Part shown: positions 19,012 through 28,199 of the stretch, piece after piece
Numbering within the stretch: the first letter of the stretch is position 1
Layout of the letters: each line of letters opens with the position of its first letter
Assembly: GCA_019456145.1 (NCBI GenBank)
Contig: VRUL01000002.1
Coordinates: 232,185 to 296,184 of the forward strand
Direction: 5' to 3'
Source: Planctomycetota bacterium
Lineage (GTDB): Bacteria; Planctomycetota; Phycisphaerae; Sedimentisphaerales; Anaerobacaceae
Length of the DNA: 64,000 nt
The notes under the pieces: model-generated
Databases searched by the model: none
Seen by the model: only the letters and a program-made list of their open reading frames with translations
Told to the model about the DNA's origin: nothing
Program-made: the position numbers and the translations under genes

Positions 19012-19536
19012 CTATTTAATGAAACGAATACACAGCGGATAGCGGTAGTGGAAACCGTTGTTGGCCTTAATTGCTGCAATCACTAAAAAGACGATGTCGA
19101 AAATTATAACTGCCGGTAGCAAGAGAGTTCCAATACAGGCGAAGAAAAGAAGACCCGCAACAAGTTCATAAATCAATATCGAAATCTGAAAGTTCACGGC
19201 CTCTTTCCCCTGCTCATTAACAAATGGATGTTCATCTTTCTTAATCTGCCAGATAATTAAAGGAGCGATGATGCCCCCAACAACGGGCAGGATCGGCAGT
19301 AACGCTGCCAGCCCACCAAGGTGACAAAACATTGCCCACATACGGGCGTCCTTGTTTACTTCCTTACTTATTACTTGTTCTGCTTGAAAGTTTACAGGCT
19401 GCTCAGTATTTGGGGCCGGTTCCGGACTCACTGGTGGTTCGCTACTTGTCGCAGGTTCTGCGTTTACGGGCTGCTCGACGCTGGGTTCGCTACTTGGAGT
19501 TTCCGGATTTTGTGGGTTTTCGTTTATTTCTGTCAT
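19012..19536 (-). CDS. DUF4870 (Tic20-like) membrane protein
   Basis: A 174-residue protein. Residues 1-60 are a low-complexity Pro/Glu/Ser linker with repeated SEPPVSPEPAP-like units. From residue 65 (ARMWAMFCHLGGLAALLP) the DUF4870 fold follows: three to four membrane helices with the conserved IIWQIKKDEHPFVNEQGKEA loop. The family is widespread and has no assigned biochemical role. It is a single gene upstream of spacer DNA. Confidence 0.85.
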   Translation of the reverse strand: MTEINENPQNPETPSSEPSVEQPVNAEPATSSEPPVSPEPAPNTEQPVNFQAEQVISKEVNKDARMWAMFCHLGGLAALLPILPVVGGIIAPLIIWQIKKDEHPFVNEQGKEAVNFQISILIYELVAGLLFFACIGTLLLPAVIIFDIVFLVIAAIKANNGFHYRYPLCIRFIK

Positions 19537-19806
19537 AAAGTAACTCCCTAAACAGGTTGTTTAATTCAGGAAACCATAGGCAAGTTTGGGACGATTTGGT
19601 TCTTCGGCCATGTCAACATTTCCTTTCGTCGTAATATTGGCTGTTTCCACCTATAACATGGGAGAAACGGCTGAAAGGTTACAAGAAATTTTTATTTTTT
19701 TGCCCGGAAGGGCCTGATAAGACAAAAAGGGCTGCGGAGCAAGGCCCCGACGCTTAAAGGGCTGGTAACAGAGCACCACAGACTCCTCATGGACATTAGA
19801 GGGCTG

Positions 19807-19878
19807 TTTAAGCCTGCGTCTTTTGCGTAAAAGCAGCGTACCCAGGGCGAGGAGTAAGAGGGTGGCGGATTCAGGGAA
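19807..19878 (-). pseudogene. Orphan PEP-CTERM tail H
   Basis: The minus strand reads FPESATLLLLALG then TLLLRKRRRLK, a nearly canonical PEP-CTERM sorting signal (PEP-like box, hydrophobic helix, Arg cluster). A TAA stop lies one codon upstream, so no protein body precedes it in frame, and the frame stays open afterwards. It is 120 bases downstream of the exosortase-linked membrane gene on the same strand. The remainder of 19537-19997 has no clear gene. Confidence 0.7.
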
Positions 19879-19997
19879 ATCTTAAAAAACTTTATGCCTT
19901 ACGAAGATGAATGGCTGATGCATTGAAAAGGTGTATTATCAGGTTCGCCAGCTCCTATTCTTCAGAAAACTGAACATCTCTACAATTTATCAATTTT

Positions 19998-20660
19998 TTA
20001 GCTTTTCGAGGGATTCTTTTCTCGTATCAGAAACTTGGTCAAGTCCTCTCGACGAAACGAAACAAGAATCCATATAAAAACAGAGACAATGAGACCAAAA
20101 GTCAAATTACGCACAAATACATCGATGGCAAGAAGGAAGACACGATTCCAAAATGGGTTCAACACAAACAGGGAAAGTGATTCTTTGTTGAAACCATAGA
20201 GTATCCACATCCCGAGTATCAAAACGATAAAACAGTGTATCAAAAAAAATCCCCCAAACAGTGCTCGTCCTTTGCGTCTCCAAGAAAGAGGGGTGGCCAG
20301 AATTAAAGCAGTCAGAAAAGCTGTAAAGATAAAACCATAACGCCGGCTGTTATAAGGTATGTTACCGACAGCAACCATCTTTCCATCCCGACCTATATGG
20401 TCACGATTGTAAAAGATAATATTTATGTCATTTCCTGGATCACTTTGTTGACGGAAGCGGACAATACCCTTGGCTCCGAATGACTTAAACAGAAAAGCCG
20501 AGCCTGCTTTGTAAGATTTTGAGTAAGCGGCTTTCAATCCTGGCCAGGGAGCCATCAACAGCAGGTAGACAAATACGAACAGGCATAAGAATCTTATAAC
20601 CTGTTTAGGTTGAATTAATTTGAAAAGCACTGTTTCAGTATTTGACTTTATGTTGCCCAT
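19998..20660 (-). CDS. Exosortase H-linked membrane protein
   Basis: A 220-residue protein with one N-terminal membrane helix (FLCLFVFVYLLLMAPW), an extracytoplasmic domain of about 75 residues, and three further helices (from GFIFTAFLTALILATPL). Its start overlaps the end of the exosortase gene by 13 bases, so the two are translated together. Proteins of this topology accompany XrtH in other genomes and may assist substrate handling. Its exact role is unknown. Confidence 0.7.
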   Translation of the reverse strand: MGNIKSNTETVLFKLIQPKQVIRFLCLFVFVYLLLMAPWPGLKAAYSKSYKAGSAFLFKSFGAKGIVRFRQQSDPGNDINIIFYNRDHIGRDGKMVAVGNIPYNSRRYGFIFTAFLTALILATPLSWRRKGRALFGGFFLIHCFIVLILGMWILYGFNKESLSLFVLNPFWNRVFLLAIDVFVRNLTFGLIVSVFIWILVSFRREDLTKFLIREKNPSKS

Positions 20661-21256
20661 TTAAGCCAGAGAATCCAAAATAGAATAGCAAAAAGTATGA
20701 ACAGGGTTTGCCACACTTCAATATGCATAGTCATAAAGGCCCTGGGGAAGTAAACACCAACCGAAAACAGACTGACAACCCTTACGAAATTGAGAATCGC
20801 CAGAAGGAGCGTGCCTGCGATAATACCCTGAATCTTTCTTGAAAAATGTGCTGGAAACGCCATAACAGCGCAAACAAATAAAGCAATTGGTTCAATTCCA
20901 TCACATCCCGGATCGACACGGACGGCAAAACCTGACGACGAGATAGAAGTTCCTATGACCGTTATATCCTGGCCGAGAAATGACAATATGGCGCCTGATA
21001 CTTTGGCATTGAAGGGAAGACAAAAAAGTAAAAAGTCTCTTTTGTAAAATGGCGTGAAAACAACAAACACATAAAACAGGCCCATCAGAACACCAAGAAC
21101 GGTCAAGAACACAAAGACGGGGTGCCGGGAGAACCATCCTGGTGTAACTTTAACTACAGGTTTCTTATCTTGTCTCCGGGCCTTTCTTCTACGATTGGCA
21201 ACCGGTAACTGTTTGGCTCGCTGCCTTCTCTTCCGATTCATCGGCGTTGACACCAT
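20648..21256 (-). CDS. xrtH: Exosortase H (IPTL-CTERM-specific cysteine transpeptidase)
   Basis: A 202-residue membrane protein. I place the start at ATG 21256, which has AAGGA nine bases upstream; the 19 extra codons to 21313 lack a site. After a strongly basic N-terminus come about six helices. The catalytic Cys is in DPGCDGIEP, the conserved Arg in NFVRVVSL and the His in MTMHIEVWQ, the triad of archaeo/exosortases. These enzymes cut and probably re-attach proteins bearing a C-terminal sorting helix. A matching IPTL-type substrate is encoded immediately upstream, giving a minimal dedicated pair. Confidence 0.85.
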   Translation of the reverse strand: MVSTPMNRKRRQRAKQLPVANRRRKARRQDKKPVVKVTPGWFSRHPVFVFLTVLGVLMGLFYVFVVFTPFYKRDFLLFCLPFNAKVSGAILSFLGQDITVIGTSISSSGFAVRVDPGCDGIEPIALFVCAVMAFPAHFSRKIQGIIAGTLLLAILNFVRVVSLFSVGVYFPRAFMTMHIEVWQTLFILFAILFWILWLKWAT

Positions 21257-21357
21257 TAAGTTTTTCCTTCGTTGATGGGAATCAGTAAAGACCCTACTTG
21301 TTGCCCAACACATTTGCTTTCAAAGCTTTTTTACAGCCCAATAGCGCCCGTTGGTAG

Positions 21358-22233
21358 CTATGCCGGTATGAGTAGTCGCCGCCTAATCACAATCGCCCCG
21401 GCAGTCAACAACAGCAGCGCCATCATCAACAGCCCCCAATTGGAGACCGTGGGGACCGAAGTTAGAGGTGGGGGGATTGTATCTATGGTTGATGTATCGA
21501 AGTCGGCCTCACCTGTCATCATATCAACTGTGCCGGAGTAATCTCCCAGGGTTTCGATAGGACGTCCCGCAGGAAATAGGTCATTGGTTATTTGACCCTT
21601 GGCAGGAAAATAGAACTCGCCCGTGGTGCGGTTCAGCACCCCAAGGCTTGTGCCGGGACCAATAAACTCAAAGAGATTAACGCCCGTTGACTGTCCATTA
21701 GGCAACACAACCGAAGGCGCTATTATGGCTCCATCGACTACCTCTATTTGATCAATGTTCGCGTCGCCGGTCGGTATCAACCGCATCGTTACCTCCCCCG
21801 AAAACGATGTTACATTTACTGTTCCGCCACCGAAGCGCGGCGGTAAAAAAGCGTACGAACCCGTTGGTCCGGGGGAAATCACGAACGTCATTGTCGCTGG
21901 AGCCGAAGGAATGGAATTAGGCGCCTCTGGGTATGGGACCGAATGGCCATCTGTGACGTCCTCCGCATAGTTTGCATCGTTCGGCAAGCAGAAACAGTGT
22001 GGGACGGGGATTGAGTGTTCCTGATGTGTCACACATGTCCCAGGGTAGGGCGTGTCGTCATAGGTAATCGTGCAAGCCGCGCCAGGATTATCGCAGGTTT
22101 TCCATAAGAGCGGTTTGGACCACGCACAGGTCCCCGGATTGCTTTTATGCCCCATCGCCGGCTGTGTCGCAAAAACACAAAGATACGCCGTTATCACAAG
22201 CCCTGCACAGACAAGCTTTTTTGACTTAATCAT
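21358..22233 (-). CDS. Secreted protein with IPTL-CTERM sorting signal
   Basis: A 291-residue exported protein. ATG 22233 is six bases after AAGGAGG; the GTG at 22236 would be too close. A signal peptide ends near residue 27. Residues 30-100 are Cys-rich (about eight Cys); beta-rich sequence follows. The C-terminus has VPTVSNWG, a hydrophobic helix and RRR, the variant (I/V)PTxxxWG sorting signal recognised by exosortase H. It is therefore the probable substrate of the XrtH encoded next to it. The body belongs to no family I recognise. Confidence 0.82.
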   Translation of the reverse strand: MIKSKKLVCAGLVITAYLCVFATQPAMGHKSNPGTCAWSKPLLWKTCDNPGAACTITYDDTPYPGTCVTHQEHSIPVPHCFCLPNDANYAEDVTDGHSVPYPEAPNSIPSAPATMTFVISPGPTGSYAFLPPRFGGGTVNVTSFSGEVTMRLIPTGDANIDQIEVVDGAIIAPSVVLPNGQSTGVNLFEFIGPGTSLGVLNRTTGEFYFPAKGQITNDLFPAGRPIETLGDYSGTVDMMTGEADFDTSTIDTIPPPLTSVPTVSNWGLLMMALLLLTAGAIVIRRRLLIPA

Positions 22234-22559
22234 CACACTCCTCCTTGCAAAAAATAAACTATAATCAAACTATAAACATTCTGCACAATACATAAATCAC
22301 TATAGTACAACCTGGCATAAAATAATCCCCTTGATATTCATATTTGGTCCTCTCCCATATACTCGTTATTTCATATACTGCGAAAAGCAACAGACGCTGC
22401 GCGATCCGCTGTGAACTCTTATTCGTTTATGCTTTTTCAGTATTGTGCTTTGGTGCGTCATTTGGTATGCCATATCCGCTCTTGCAAAATACTCAATTCT
22501 TAATAATAGCCCCTGCCCGTGAGAAGAAGTAGCAACAAGATGCGGGCAGGGGCATTTCA

Positions 22560-22982
22560 AATATTTCAATGAAGCCGCTTTTCGCTCTTTGGCTCTGCCG
22601 CCCAAAACGTCACGCTGCCGGGATCGACACACATACGCTCTGCATCATTAGTGTCATCGTAACAAGCCGGCCGACTGTAAACAGACTGCCGCAGGAGTGC
22701 TAAAAGCCCATGCTGGGTATTCTTACCTGTTCGACTATCAGTGAGTTCTGATTCTATCATCGTCGTCAATCCGAGGACTTCATCCAACTCTCGATACGCT
22801 AATAAACCTGCATCACTGGTTACCTTGGCTTCATGAGATTCGACCTTCAGTTTTCGGTCAAAATCGAGCCTGAGAGCATCCTTGCTTCTTTCACCCATTG
22901 GGGTCTCCAAATCAGAACAGCCAAAACCGGCGTCAATGGTCTCCATAAGCTCTATGCCATCAAAATTCAGTTCGTTTGTCAC
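22560..22982 (-). pseudogene. IS1380-family transposase, truncated and frameshifted
   Basis: Residues from LDFDRKLKVESHEAKVTSDA to YSRPACYDDTNDAERMCVDP match the N-terminus of IS1380 transposases (normally about 440 aa). After VDP the frame breaks near 22625; the next frame continues as RDVLGGRAKERKAAS, the expected sequence, and then the homology ends. So there is one frameshift and loss of the C-terminal two thirds. 22234-22559 and 22983-23476 contain no other recognisable gene. Confidence 0.8.
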
Positions 22983-23476
22983 GGTTTACCTGGGAAATGC
23001 GGGAACAGATATCTATTTTGTGAAACATTGGCAAAGTCTCTCAGATTAAACCAGAGTATCATTTACGCACTATATAAGACCATATCAGTCATATTGCAAA
23101 CTGTCAACATAAAATTTCAAAAATTATTTATGATTTCCCATATGATTTGTTCATTGAAACCAACTCTACTTTTGTGAAACAGGGCTTCAAGAGTCCGAGG
23201 TGGTTATCGACCACGGCAGGCATGATGAGTAATTGTTCGAATGTCTGGGCATGTGATCCGCAGGACGAATGCCGTCAATACTAAAGACGTCGTCAGGTAC
23301 TATTGGTAAGAAGTGATAGCTCAAGTTTACGCATGGCGTGTCTTAACAAAGATTGTCAAGTTGCAGTGCCATGGGCCGAAGAGTTAGCGCTTCGCGCTGG
23401 AAACTGCGACCGCCCTGACCTTGCAGGCATCCCTGAACCGAACTCGGATAAGTTGTTGCAACCTAAGCGGTCAAAT
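22983..23476. other. Intergenic, probable transposon-derived DNA
   Basis: A 494-base gap between the broken transposase and the radical SAM gene. ATTTTGTGAAACA-like motifs recur near 23015 and 23170, perhaps from the former IS end. No gene or RNA is supported. Confidence 0.3.
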
Positions 23477-24880
23477 TCACCTTTTTTTTCGCTTCTTTCG
23501 TCTGTTCAGCTTGTACATGAGGTAGGGTAGATGGGGTAGTGCGACCATCAGATCTCGCCAACTGAAAATCCCAATCCGCCTGATTTTATCAACAATGTGG
23601 CGGATCTGCCGGAGATCGTAAAACTGAGACCGAATCTGGTTCCGGATTCGCTTTAGCTCCTCGCGCCCATAGCGGTCCGAATACACGGGACCGCCGAAAT
23701 CTTCGTAGTAGTAGCCCGGAGTTGCTTCAACTATTTCTTTCAGAGGAGAGAATTTCTCGACACGGAGTTTCTGGAAAGTGATGGAATCCAGCTTGATCTC
23801 TTTCGCGAACTTGGGTATGTAGAGCATCTCTTCTTCCGTTTCGCCGATATTGCCGTAGATGAAGTACCCATGTAGGAAGAAGTCATACTGCGTCAGGATC
23901 GCAAACGCATCCCGGACCTGCTGTTGGGTGATGCCTTTGTCAAGCTGCTTCAAGATTCGGTCATGAGGCGACTCGATCCCGATCAAAAAGACTCTGAAGC
24001 CCGCCTTCTCAGCCTTATCGAGGACCCTGGGATGCTTGGCCATGTCAATCCGGGCCTGAACGGCGAAGATCTTCTTTATCTTGTTCTCGATAATCATATC
24101 GCAAAGCTGCTCGCTCCGCTTGGGATTAGTGAAGAAGTTGTCATCGCTGAGCAGTACAAAATCGGCCTTGACGGTCTTTAATTCTTCAATTACCGATTCG
24201 AGCGGCCGCTCGGTGTAGCTCCTCTTTTGTCCCAGCGGATTGAGACTGAAGGTGCAAAACTTGCATTTGAACGGGCATCCCCTTGTCGTCAGTATCGTGT
24301 CGAACGTAGTACTGCTGAGTCGCACACCGAGCTGGATCCAGTAGCAATCGTGCTTTCTGAGCGACCGGTCGGGAAACGGAATGCTCGCGATGTCGGGCAG
24401 AGGATGGTTTTCGTTGTGGATGATTTCTCCGTTGTTCAGGTAAGAAAGTCCACGGATATCCTTGCACGGGACACCGGTGACGATCTGTTTGATGATATCT
24501 TCGCCCTCACCTCGCACGATCATGTCGATATTCGGACAACGCTCAAACAGGTATTCGACTTCCAGCGTTGCTTTGTAGCCGCCAACAATGGTGCAGACCT
24601 CAGGCGGCAACTGGGACATGTAATCACAGATTTTCCTGAACTGAGAATCCCATCCGACGCTGATGCACAGCAGATCGATCTGGCTGCTGATAAACTCGCT
24701 GAGCACCTTCGGATCCTGATAGGCCCGTTCATATCTAAGGTCAAGAAGTGTTACCTTGCCGACCAGGTCTTTCATGCTTGCGACGATGTACTCGAGGCCG
24801 GTCGGAGGGAACATTCCCATAGTTGGCGTGGAATGGCCGAAATAAGGGTACAAAGCTAACACATGCTCGTATTTCTTCAT
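23477..24880 (-). CDS. B12-binding domain radical SAM protein
   Basis: A 467-residue cytoplasmic enzyme. Residues 1-145 form a Rossmann-like cobalamin-binding domain (VLALYPYFGHSTPTMGMFPPTG, IVGGYKAT, VRGEGED). Residues 190-400 form the radical SAM barrel with the [4Fe-4S] motif GCPFKCKFC near residue 203. A basic tail (NRRKKRKKR) closes the protein. Members methylate or rearrange unreactive carbons in lipids and natural products; the substrate is unknown. It is monocistronic, and the flanks carry mobile-element debris. Confidence 0.85.
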   Translation of the reverse strand: MKKYEHVLALYPYFGHSTPTMGMFPPTGLEYIVASMKDLVGKVTLLDLRYERAYQDPKVLSEFISSQIDLLCISVGWDSQFRKICDYMSQLPPEVCTIVGGYKATLEVEYLFERCPNIDMIVRGEGEDIIKQIVTGVPCKDIRGLSYLNNGEIIHNENHPLPDIASIPFPDRSLRKHDCYWIQLGVRLSSTTFDTILTTRGCPFKCKFCTFSLNPLGQKRSYTERPLESVIEELKTVKADFVLLSDDNFFTNPKRSEQLCDMIIENKIKKIFAVQARIDMAKHPRVLDKAEKAGFRVFLIGIESPHDRILKQLDKGITQQQVRDAFAILTQYDFFLHGYFIYGNIGETEEEMLYIPKFAKEIKLDSITFQKLRVEKFSPLKEIVEATPGYYYEDFGGPVYSDRYGREELKRIRNQIRSQFYDLRQIRHIVDKIRRIGIFSWRDLMVALPHLPYLMYKLNRRKKRKKR

Positions 24881-25068
24881 TGGCAGATTATGCCAAGAAT
24901 AAACCCAGGATGCAAGCGAATCTTTTATGACCGATCAATATTACTCCATCGATGAAAGTATCACAATTGAATATTTCTCATGGCCACCAAACAAGGAAAA
25001 AGTGCAAAATAGAGGTTGTTTAACTGTTTTTTGGGCAGTCAAGAAGTCTTAATTATAACCATTGCTAT

Positions 25069-25371
25069 TTATTTTGCCAGCTTTAGACGTTTCAGGATGT
25101 CGCTGATATGTGTACCGTGCCGCGGAACGCCTGTTCTTCTCGGCAAACCTTCTTTGTTAAGGATAGTTGCTATTTGGTAGAACCCAAGGCGCTTTTTACC
25201 TTTTGGCTTCGTTACCCACTTATCATGGGAGTAATTAGGATCCAGTACGATGGGCTTGTATTGTGCGGCGGTGGGCTTATGGGCAATTTTGCACTTGACG
25301 GGCGGTGGTGAATATTTTATTTTACATGCCGTTGTCGCATTTTTGAACCTAAGCGTAAAGCAGACTGGCAA
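25069..25371 (-). CDS. Small ORF with recombinase-domain-like C-terminus, possibly a fragment
   Basis: 100 codons. The C-terminal 40 residues (GFYQIATILNKEGLPRRTG and onward) resemble the recombinase domain that follows the catalytic domain in large serine recombinases. The N-terminal part is not recognisable and the start is uncertain. It lies next to a tRNA gene, a common integration target, so it may be the residue of an integrated element. The reading may also be spurious. Confidence 0.3.
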   Translation of the reverse strand: MPVCFTLRFKNATTACKIKYSPPPVKCKIAHKPTAAQYKPIVLDPNYSHDKWVTKPKGKKRLGFYQIATILNKEGLPRRTGVPRHGTHISDILKRLKLAK

Positions 25372-25398
25372 GCGACAAAATATGAAGAGAAAACCTTG

Positions 25399-25482
25399 GC
25401 CGAAGTGGCGGAACAGGCAGACGCGCGGGATTCAAAATCCCGTCCTGGCAACAGGGTGAGGGTTCGACTCCCTCCTTCGGCA
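25399..25482 (+). tRNA. tRNA-Leu (CAA)
   Basis: An 84-base cloverleaf. The acceptor arm GCCGAAG (25399-25405) pairs with CTTCGGC (25475-25481), with discriminator A. The anticodon stem-loop CGGGATTCAAAATCCCG gives loop TTCAAAA, anticodon CAA. The long variable arm (TCCTGGCAACAGGG) identifies a class II tRNA, and the T-arm loop is GTTCGACTC. CCA is not encoded. Confidence 0.93.
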
Positions 25483-25542
25483 TTTCTTCTGACCCCCAAA
25501 TTCGAATTTGCATAAACCGCATCAAATGAGAGGAAAATGAAT

Positions 25543-26241
25543 ATGGCAAAGCATATCGGAATAGCGGCGTGCAGCTCAGAAGGAGCGTCTCTGTGCTATC
25601 GCACTATTTGTACAGAAGCAGGACCGCGAATGGGAGAACATTGCCATCCAGAAATAACCATGCACACATACCCGCTTTCACAATATATGGTGCATATCCG
25701 AAGTGGAAACTGGGAAAAAGTGGGTGAGCTTATGGTACAGTCAGCTAAGATAATCGCAGAAGCTGGGGCTGAGTTTGTAATCTGTCCGGATAATACGATC
25801 CATCAGGCGTTCGAACTGGTAGTATCCAAATCGCCAATTCCGTGGGTGCATATCGCAGAAGTGGTTGCAGAAGCAGCCAGGGAAAGACAATTTACGAATC
25901 TCGGCATCTTAGGTACGAAATATCTTATGACAGGGCCAGTGTATCCAGACGTGCTTAAGAAGTTCGATATAAAGTACCAGATACCTCCAAAACAACAGCG
26001 AGAGCAGATCAATAACATAATATTCGGCGAACTTGTTAATGGTGTGCTTCGTGAAGAATCGCGGCTCTATTTCCATGATGTTATATGTGAGTTTCAACAA
26101 AACGGCTGTGACGCCGTGGTTCTCGGATGTACTGAGATTCCTTTAATAATAGAGCCAAACGACTGTAGGGCGGCAACACTGGATTCGACGCGGCTGCTTG
26201 GGCGAGCAGCTTTGAAAAAGGCGCTGGCGGATGGTGAATAG
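25543..26241 (+). CDS. Aspartate/glutamate racemase family protein
   Basis: A 232-residue cytoplasmic enzyme of the cofactor-independent amino-acid racemase family. The first catalytic region is ICPDNTIHQ (about residue 85), where Cys precedes the DNT motif, and the second is VVLGCTEIPL (about residue 195) with the second catalytic Cys. ATG 25543 has AGGA eight bases upstream, whereas ATG 25537 is only two bases away. It likely makes a D-amino acid for peptidoglycan or other polymers. It stands alone after the tRNA gene. Confidence 0.82.
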   Translation: MAKHIGIAACSSEGASLCYRTICTEAGPRMGEHCHPEITMHTYPLSQYMVHIRSGNWEKVGELMVQSAKIIAEAGAEFVICPDNTIHQAFELVVSKSPIPWVHIAEVVAEAARERQFTNLGILGTKYLMTGPVYPDVLKKFDIKYQIPPKQQREQINNIIFGELVNGVLREESRLYFHDVICEFQQNGCDAVVLGCTEIPLIIEPNDCRAATLDSTRLLGRAALKKALADGE

Positions 26242-26459
26242 TTAATTGGTGATTGGTGAGGCCGGGGAAGGAAATTAAAGATTAAAATGTACCCCCTTCG
26301 AATATAAGGCATTCTAAACAAGGGGGCAAGCAAATCGAAGGGTAAAGGGTAAGATTAGGGCGTAAAATTGAAATTGGTAGATTGTAGTTCGTAGTTTTTA
26401 GAATCGAATTGGTGGATTTTGGTTTATAAAATTTGTGAGATTTTTTCTATTTTTTTTCC

Positions 26460-26490
26460 TTGACGTACAGCCGTTTGTATGGTATATAAT
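26460..26490 (+). promoter_or_regulatory. Sigma70-like promoter of leader L1
   Basis: TTGACG (26460-26465) and TATATAAT (26483-26490) give a 17-base spacing to TATATA. A T-rich tract precedes it. The same T-tract plus CCTTGAC arrangement occurs at 28184-28205. Transcription would start just before the conserved leader. Confidence 0.65.
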
Positions 26491-26499
26491 TGGCTGCTT

Positions 26500-26660
26500 G
26501 CACTGATGGAGTAAAGCTCTGAAGGGAGTAAATAGGTTGGAGTCTCTCAAAGTAATAAATCCGTGTTTCTTTTGTATTAACAATGGGCACCGCTGTCTCC
26601 TACTTCCTCCTCCAACAGGCCGAAAGGCCTAAAAACGCACAAACAGCGGTGCCCTTTTTT
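26500..26660 (+). ncRNA. Structured 5' leader L1 with terminator-like hairpin
   Basis: Eleven bases after the TATAAT box the sequence ACTGATGGAG begins a segment shared with leader L2 (38817 onward). It ends in a perfect 12-bp stem, GGGCACCGCTGT (26585-26596) with ACAGCGGTGCCC (26643-26654), followed by six T. Inside is a small hairpin AGGCC-GAAA-GGCCT (26617-26630) with a GNRA loop. This is an attenuator-like arrangement upstream of the Wzz-like gene. A ligand is unknown. 26242-26459 holds no gene. Confidence 0.6.
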
Positions 26661-26691
26661 ATTGTATCAACAATTTTTAAAAGGAGAGATT

Positions 26692-28086
26692 ATGAAAAGT
26701 AAATCAATTCTTGTGTTGGTAGTTTTCGTTCTGGTGGTTGCTCCTGCGGTCGCCGGTATCTGGACACAGGTAATTCCTGAATACCGGGCTACAGCGGAAG
26801 TGCGAGTTCGGCCTATTATACCGTATCTGGTCTTCCGGACAGAGGATAGCGGAATGATTCCCTTATATGATTCGTTCGTGAACACCCAGGTCTCCATTAT
26901 GAGGAGTTTGACAGTCCTTCAACGTGTGTTGGACCAGCAGGAAGTCCAGGAAGCACAGTGGTACAAGAAGCCTCGGAAATCGCTTATGCAGCGGCTGCTC
27001 GGAAACCCATCTGCCCCCCCTATAGAAAGGCTCAGGGATGACCTTTCCGTCCGGCATCGAAAAGAAACCGAGATAATTGACGTCACCTTTATGGACTCCA
27101 GCGCCAAAAATGCTAAGATTATTGTGGATACTGTTTTGGACCAGTATATAAGATATATTGGGGAAAAGTCTGATGCGACTAAGGACAAGCTCTACCGCCA
27201 ACTGGTAGACCAGTACAAATCTTTGGACAACGAAATCAAGGGGCGGGGACAGATCACTGCCGAGCTTAGCAGATCGCTCGGCACGGGAACTCCGCAGGAA
27301 CTTGTCTCCGGAAAGAGGATTCATCTGGATGAGACACGAGCCCGTCTTAGCAAACTGCGACAGAGTATTGCTATATCGGAATGGGAGCGGAAGGAATTGA
27401 AAGACTTGATGAAGCAGGCCATTACCGATGACAGCAATGATGTACCGGGTGCTTCCACTGGCAGGACGGAAAAGCATCCAAAATACTATGAGGATGCGGA
27501 ATGGCGGGCGCTGGATAGGAACGTGAGAACCATTCACCACAAAATTGCTACCAGTGAGTTTGATCCCAACGATCCGGAAATCATTCGGGCAACAAAAGAC
27601 ATGAAGTTCGCAAAGGAATTGCTTCAATTGCGAGAGGTGCAACTGGACAAGCAATGGCGCGACCGACTGAAAAATACGGCCGGAGTACTAATCGCAACTA
27701 TCGTTAAAAGTGGTCTAAGTTACGAAGAAGCATTGATATACAGGGAGCATCAACTCGCCCGGGCAAAACAAGAGGAGAAGCTTTTGCTTGCACAGTTAGA
27801 GAAACAGCAGGTAGAATTTCAAAGGCTTTTTGAAAGCGTCCAATTACTCGAGAAGGAGAACAGCGCATTGATGCACAAGCGTGAGTTGTTCGCCGCGGTT
27901 CGGCAGCGTCTGGACCAGAAGAATATGGAACGCAACGTCCCCGGTTCAATGGAGGTATTGACGCGGGCCTCCGTTTCCTCCAAGCCTTACAAGGACCGTC
28001 GAATTGTGTTCACTGCCATGACGCTGGTTATCGGCAGCATCGGCGTGGGTATGGTTGGCTGGCTGTACAGACGGAAAAAGCTGTAG
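26692..28086 (+). CDS. Wzz/GumC-like polysaccharide co-polymerase
   Basis: A 464-residue inner-membrane protein. The ATG at 26692 follows AAGGAG by six bases. One membrane helix spans residues 3-22, a second lies near the end (TAMTLVIGSIGVGMVGWLY), and in between is a large periplasmic domain with long coiled coils (about 150-230 and 300-400). This topology is that of chain-length determinants in polysaccharide export, here without an attached tyrosine kinase. The next gene encodes a Wzy-like polymerase, so the two probably make one exopolysaccharide. A structured leader may attenuate transcription. Confidence 0.78.
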   Translation: MKSKSILVLVVFVLVVAPAVAGIWTQVIPEYRATAEVRVRPIIPYLVFRTEDSGMIPLYDSFVNTQVSIMRSLTVLQRVLDQQEVQEAQWYKKPRKSLMQRLLGNPSAPPIERLRDDLSVRHRKETEIIDVTFMDSSAKNAKIIVDTVLDQYIRYIGEKSDATKDKLYRQLVDQYKSLDNEIKGRGQITAELSRSLGTGTPQELVSGKRIHLDETRARLSKLRQSIAISEWERKELKDLMKQAITDDSNDVPGASTGRTEKHPKYYEDAEWRALDRNVRTIHHKIATSEFDPNDPEIIRATKDMKFAKELLQLREVQLDKQWRDRLKNTAGVLIATIVKSGLSYEEALIYREHQLARAKQEEKLLLAQLEKQQVEFQRLFESVQLLEKENSALMHKRELFAAVRQRLDQKNMERNVPGSMEVLTRASVSSKPYKDRRIVFTAMTLVIGSIGVGMVGWLYRRKKL

Positions 28087-28087
28087 A

Positions 28088-28132
28088 TTACTGCTCGGCC
28101 TCGACGCGGTGATGTTAAAAAGGAAACGATAA
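28088..28132 (+). pseudogene. Orphan PEP-CTERM tail D
   Basis: Starting two bases after the stop of the Wzz-like gene, in a different frame, the sequence encodes LLLGLDAVMLKRKR and TAA, a PEP-CTERM end. It is fused to nothing. Confidence 0.65.
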
Positions 28133-28151
28133 CAATTTTTAAGGAGAAAAA

Positions 28152-28178
28152 ATGAGAAGGAAATCATTTCTTTGTTAG
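28152..28178 (+). pseudogene. Truncated signal-peptide start (MRRKSFLC-stop)
   Basis: AAGGAG at 28141-28146 and ATG 28152 start an eight-codon frame. The flanks repeat the region before the Wzz-like start at 26692 (CAATTTTTAA, AAGGAGA, ATG, AAATCA). It looks like the 5' end of a lost or duplicated secreted-protein gene. Confidence 0.45.
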
Positions 28179-28199
28179 TGACGGTTTTTTCTATTTTCC

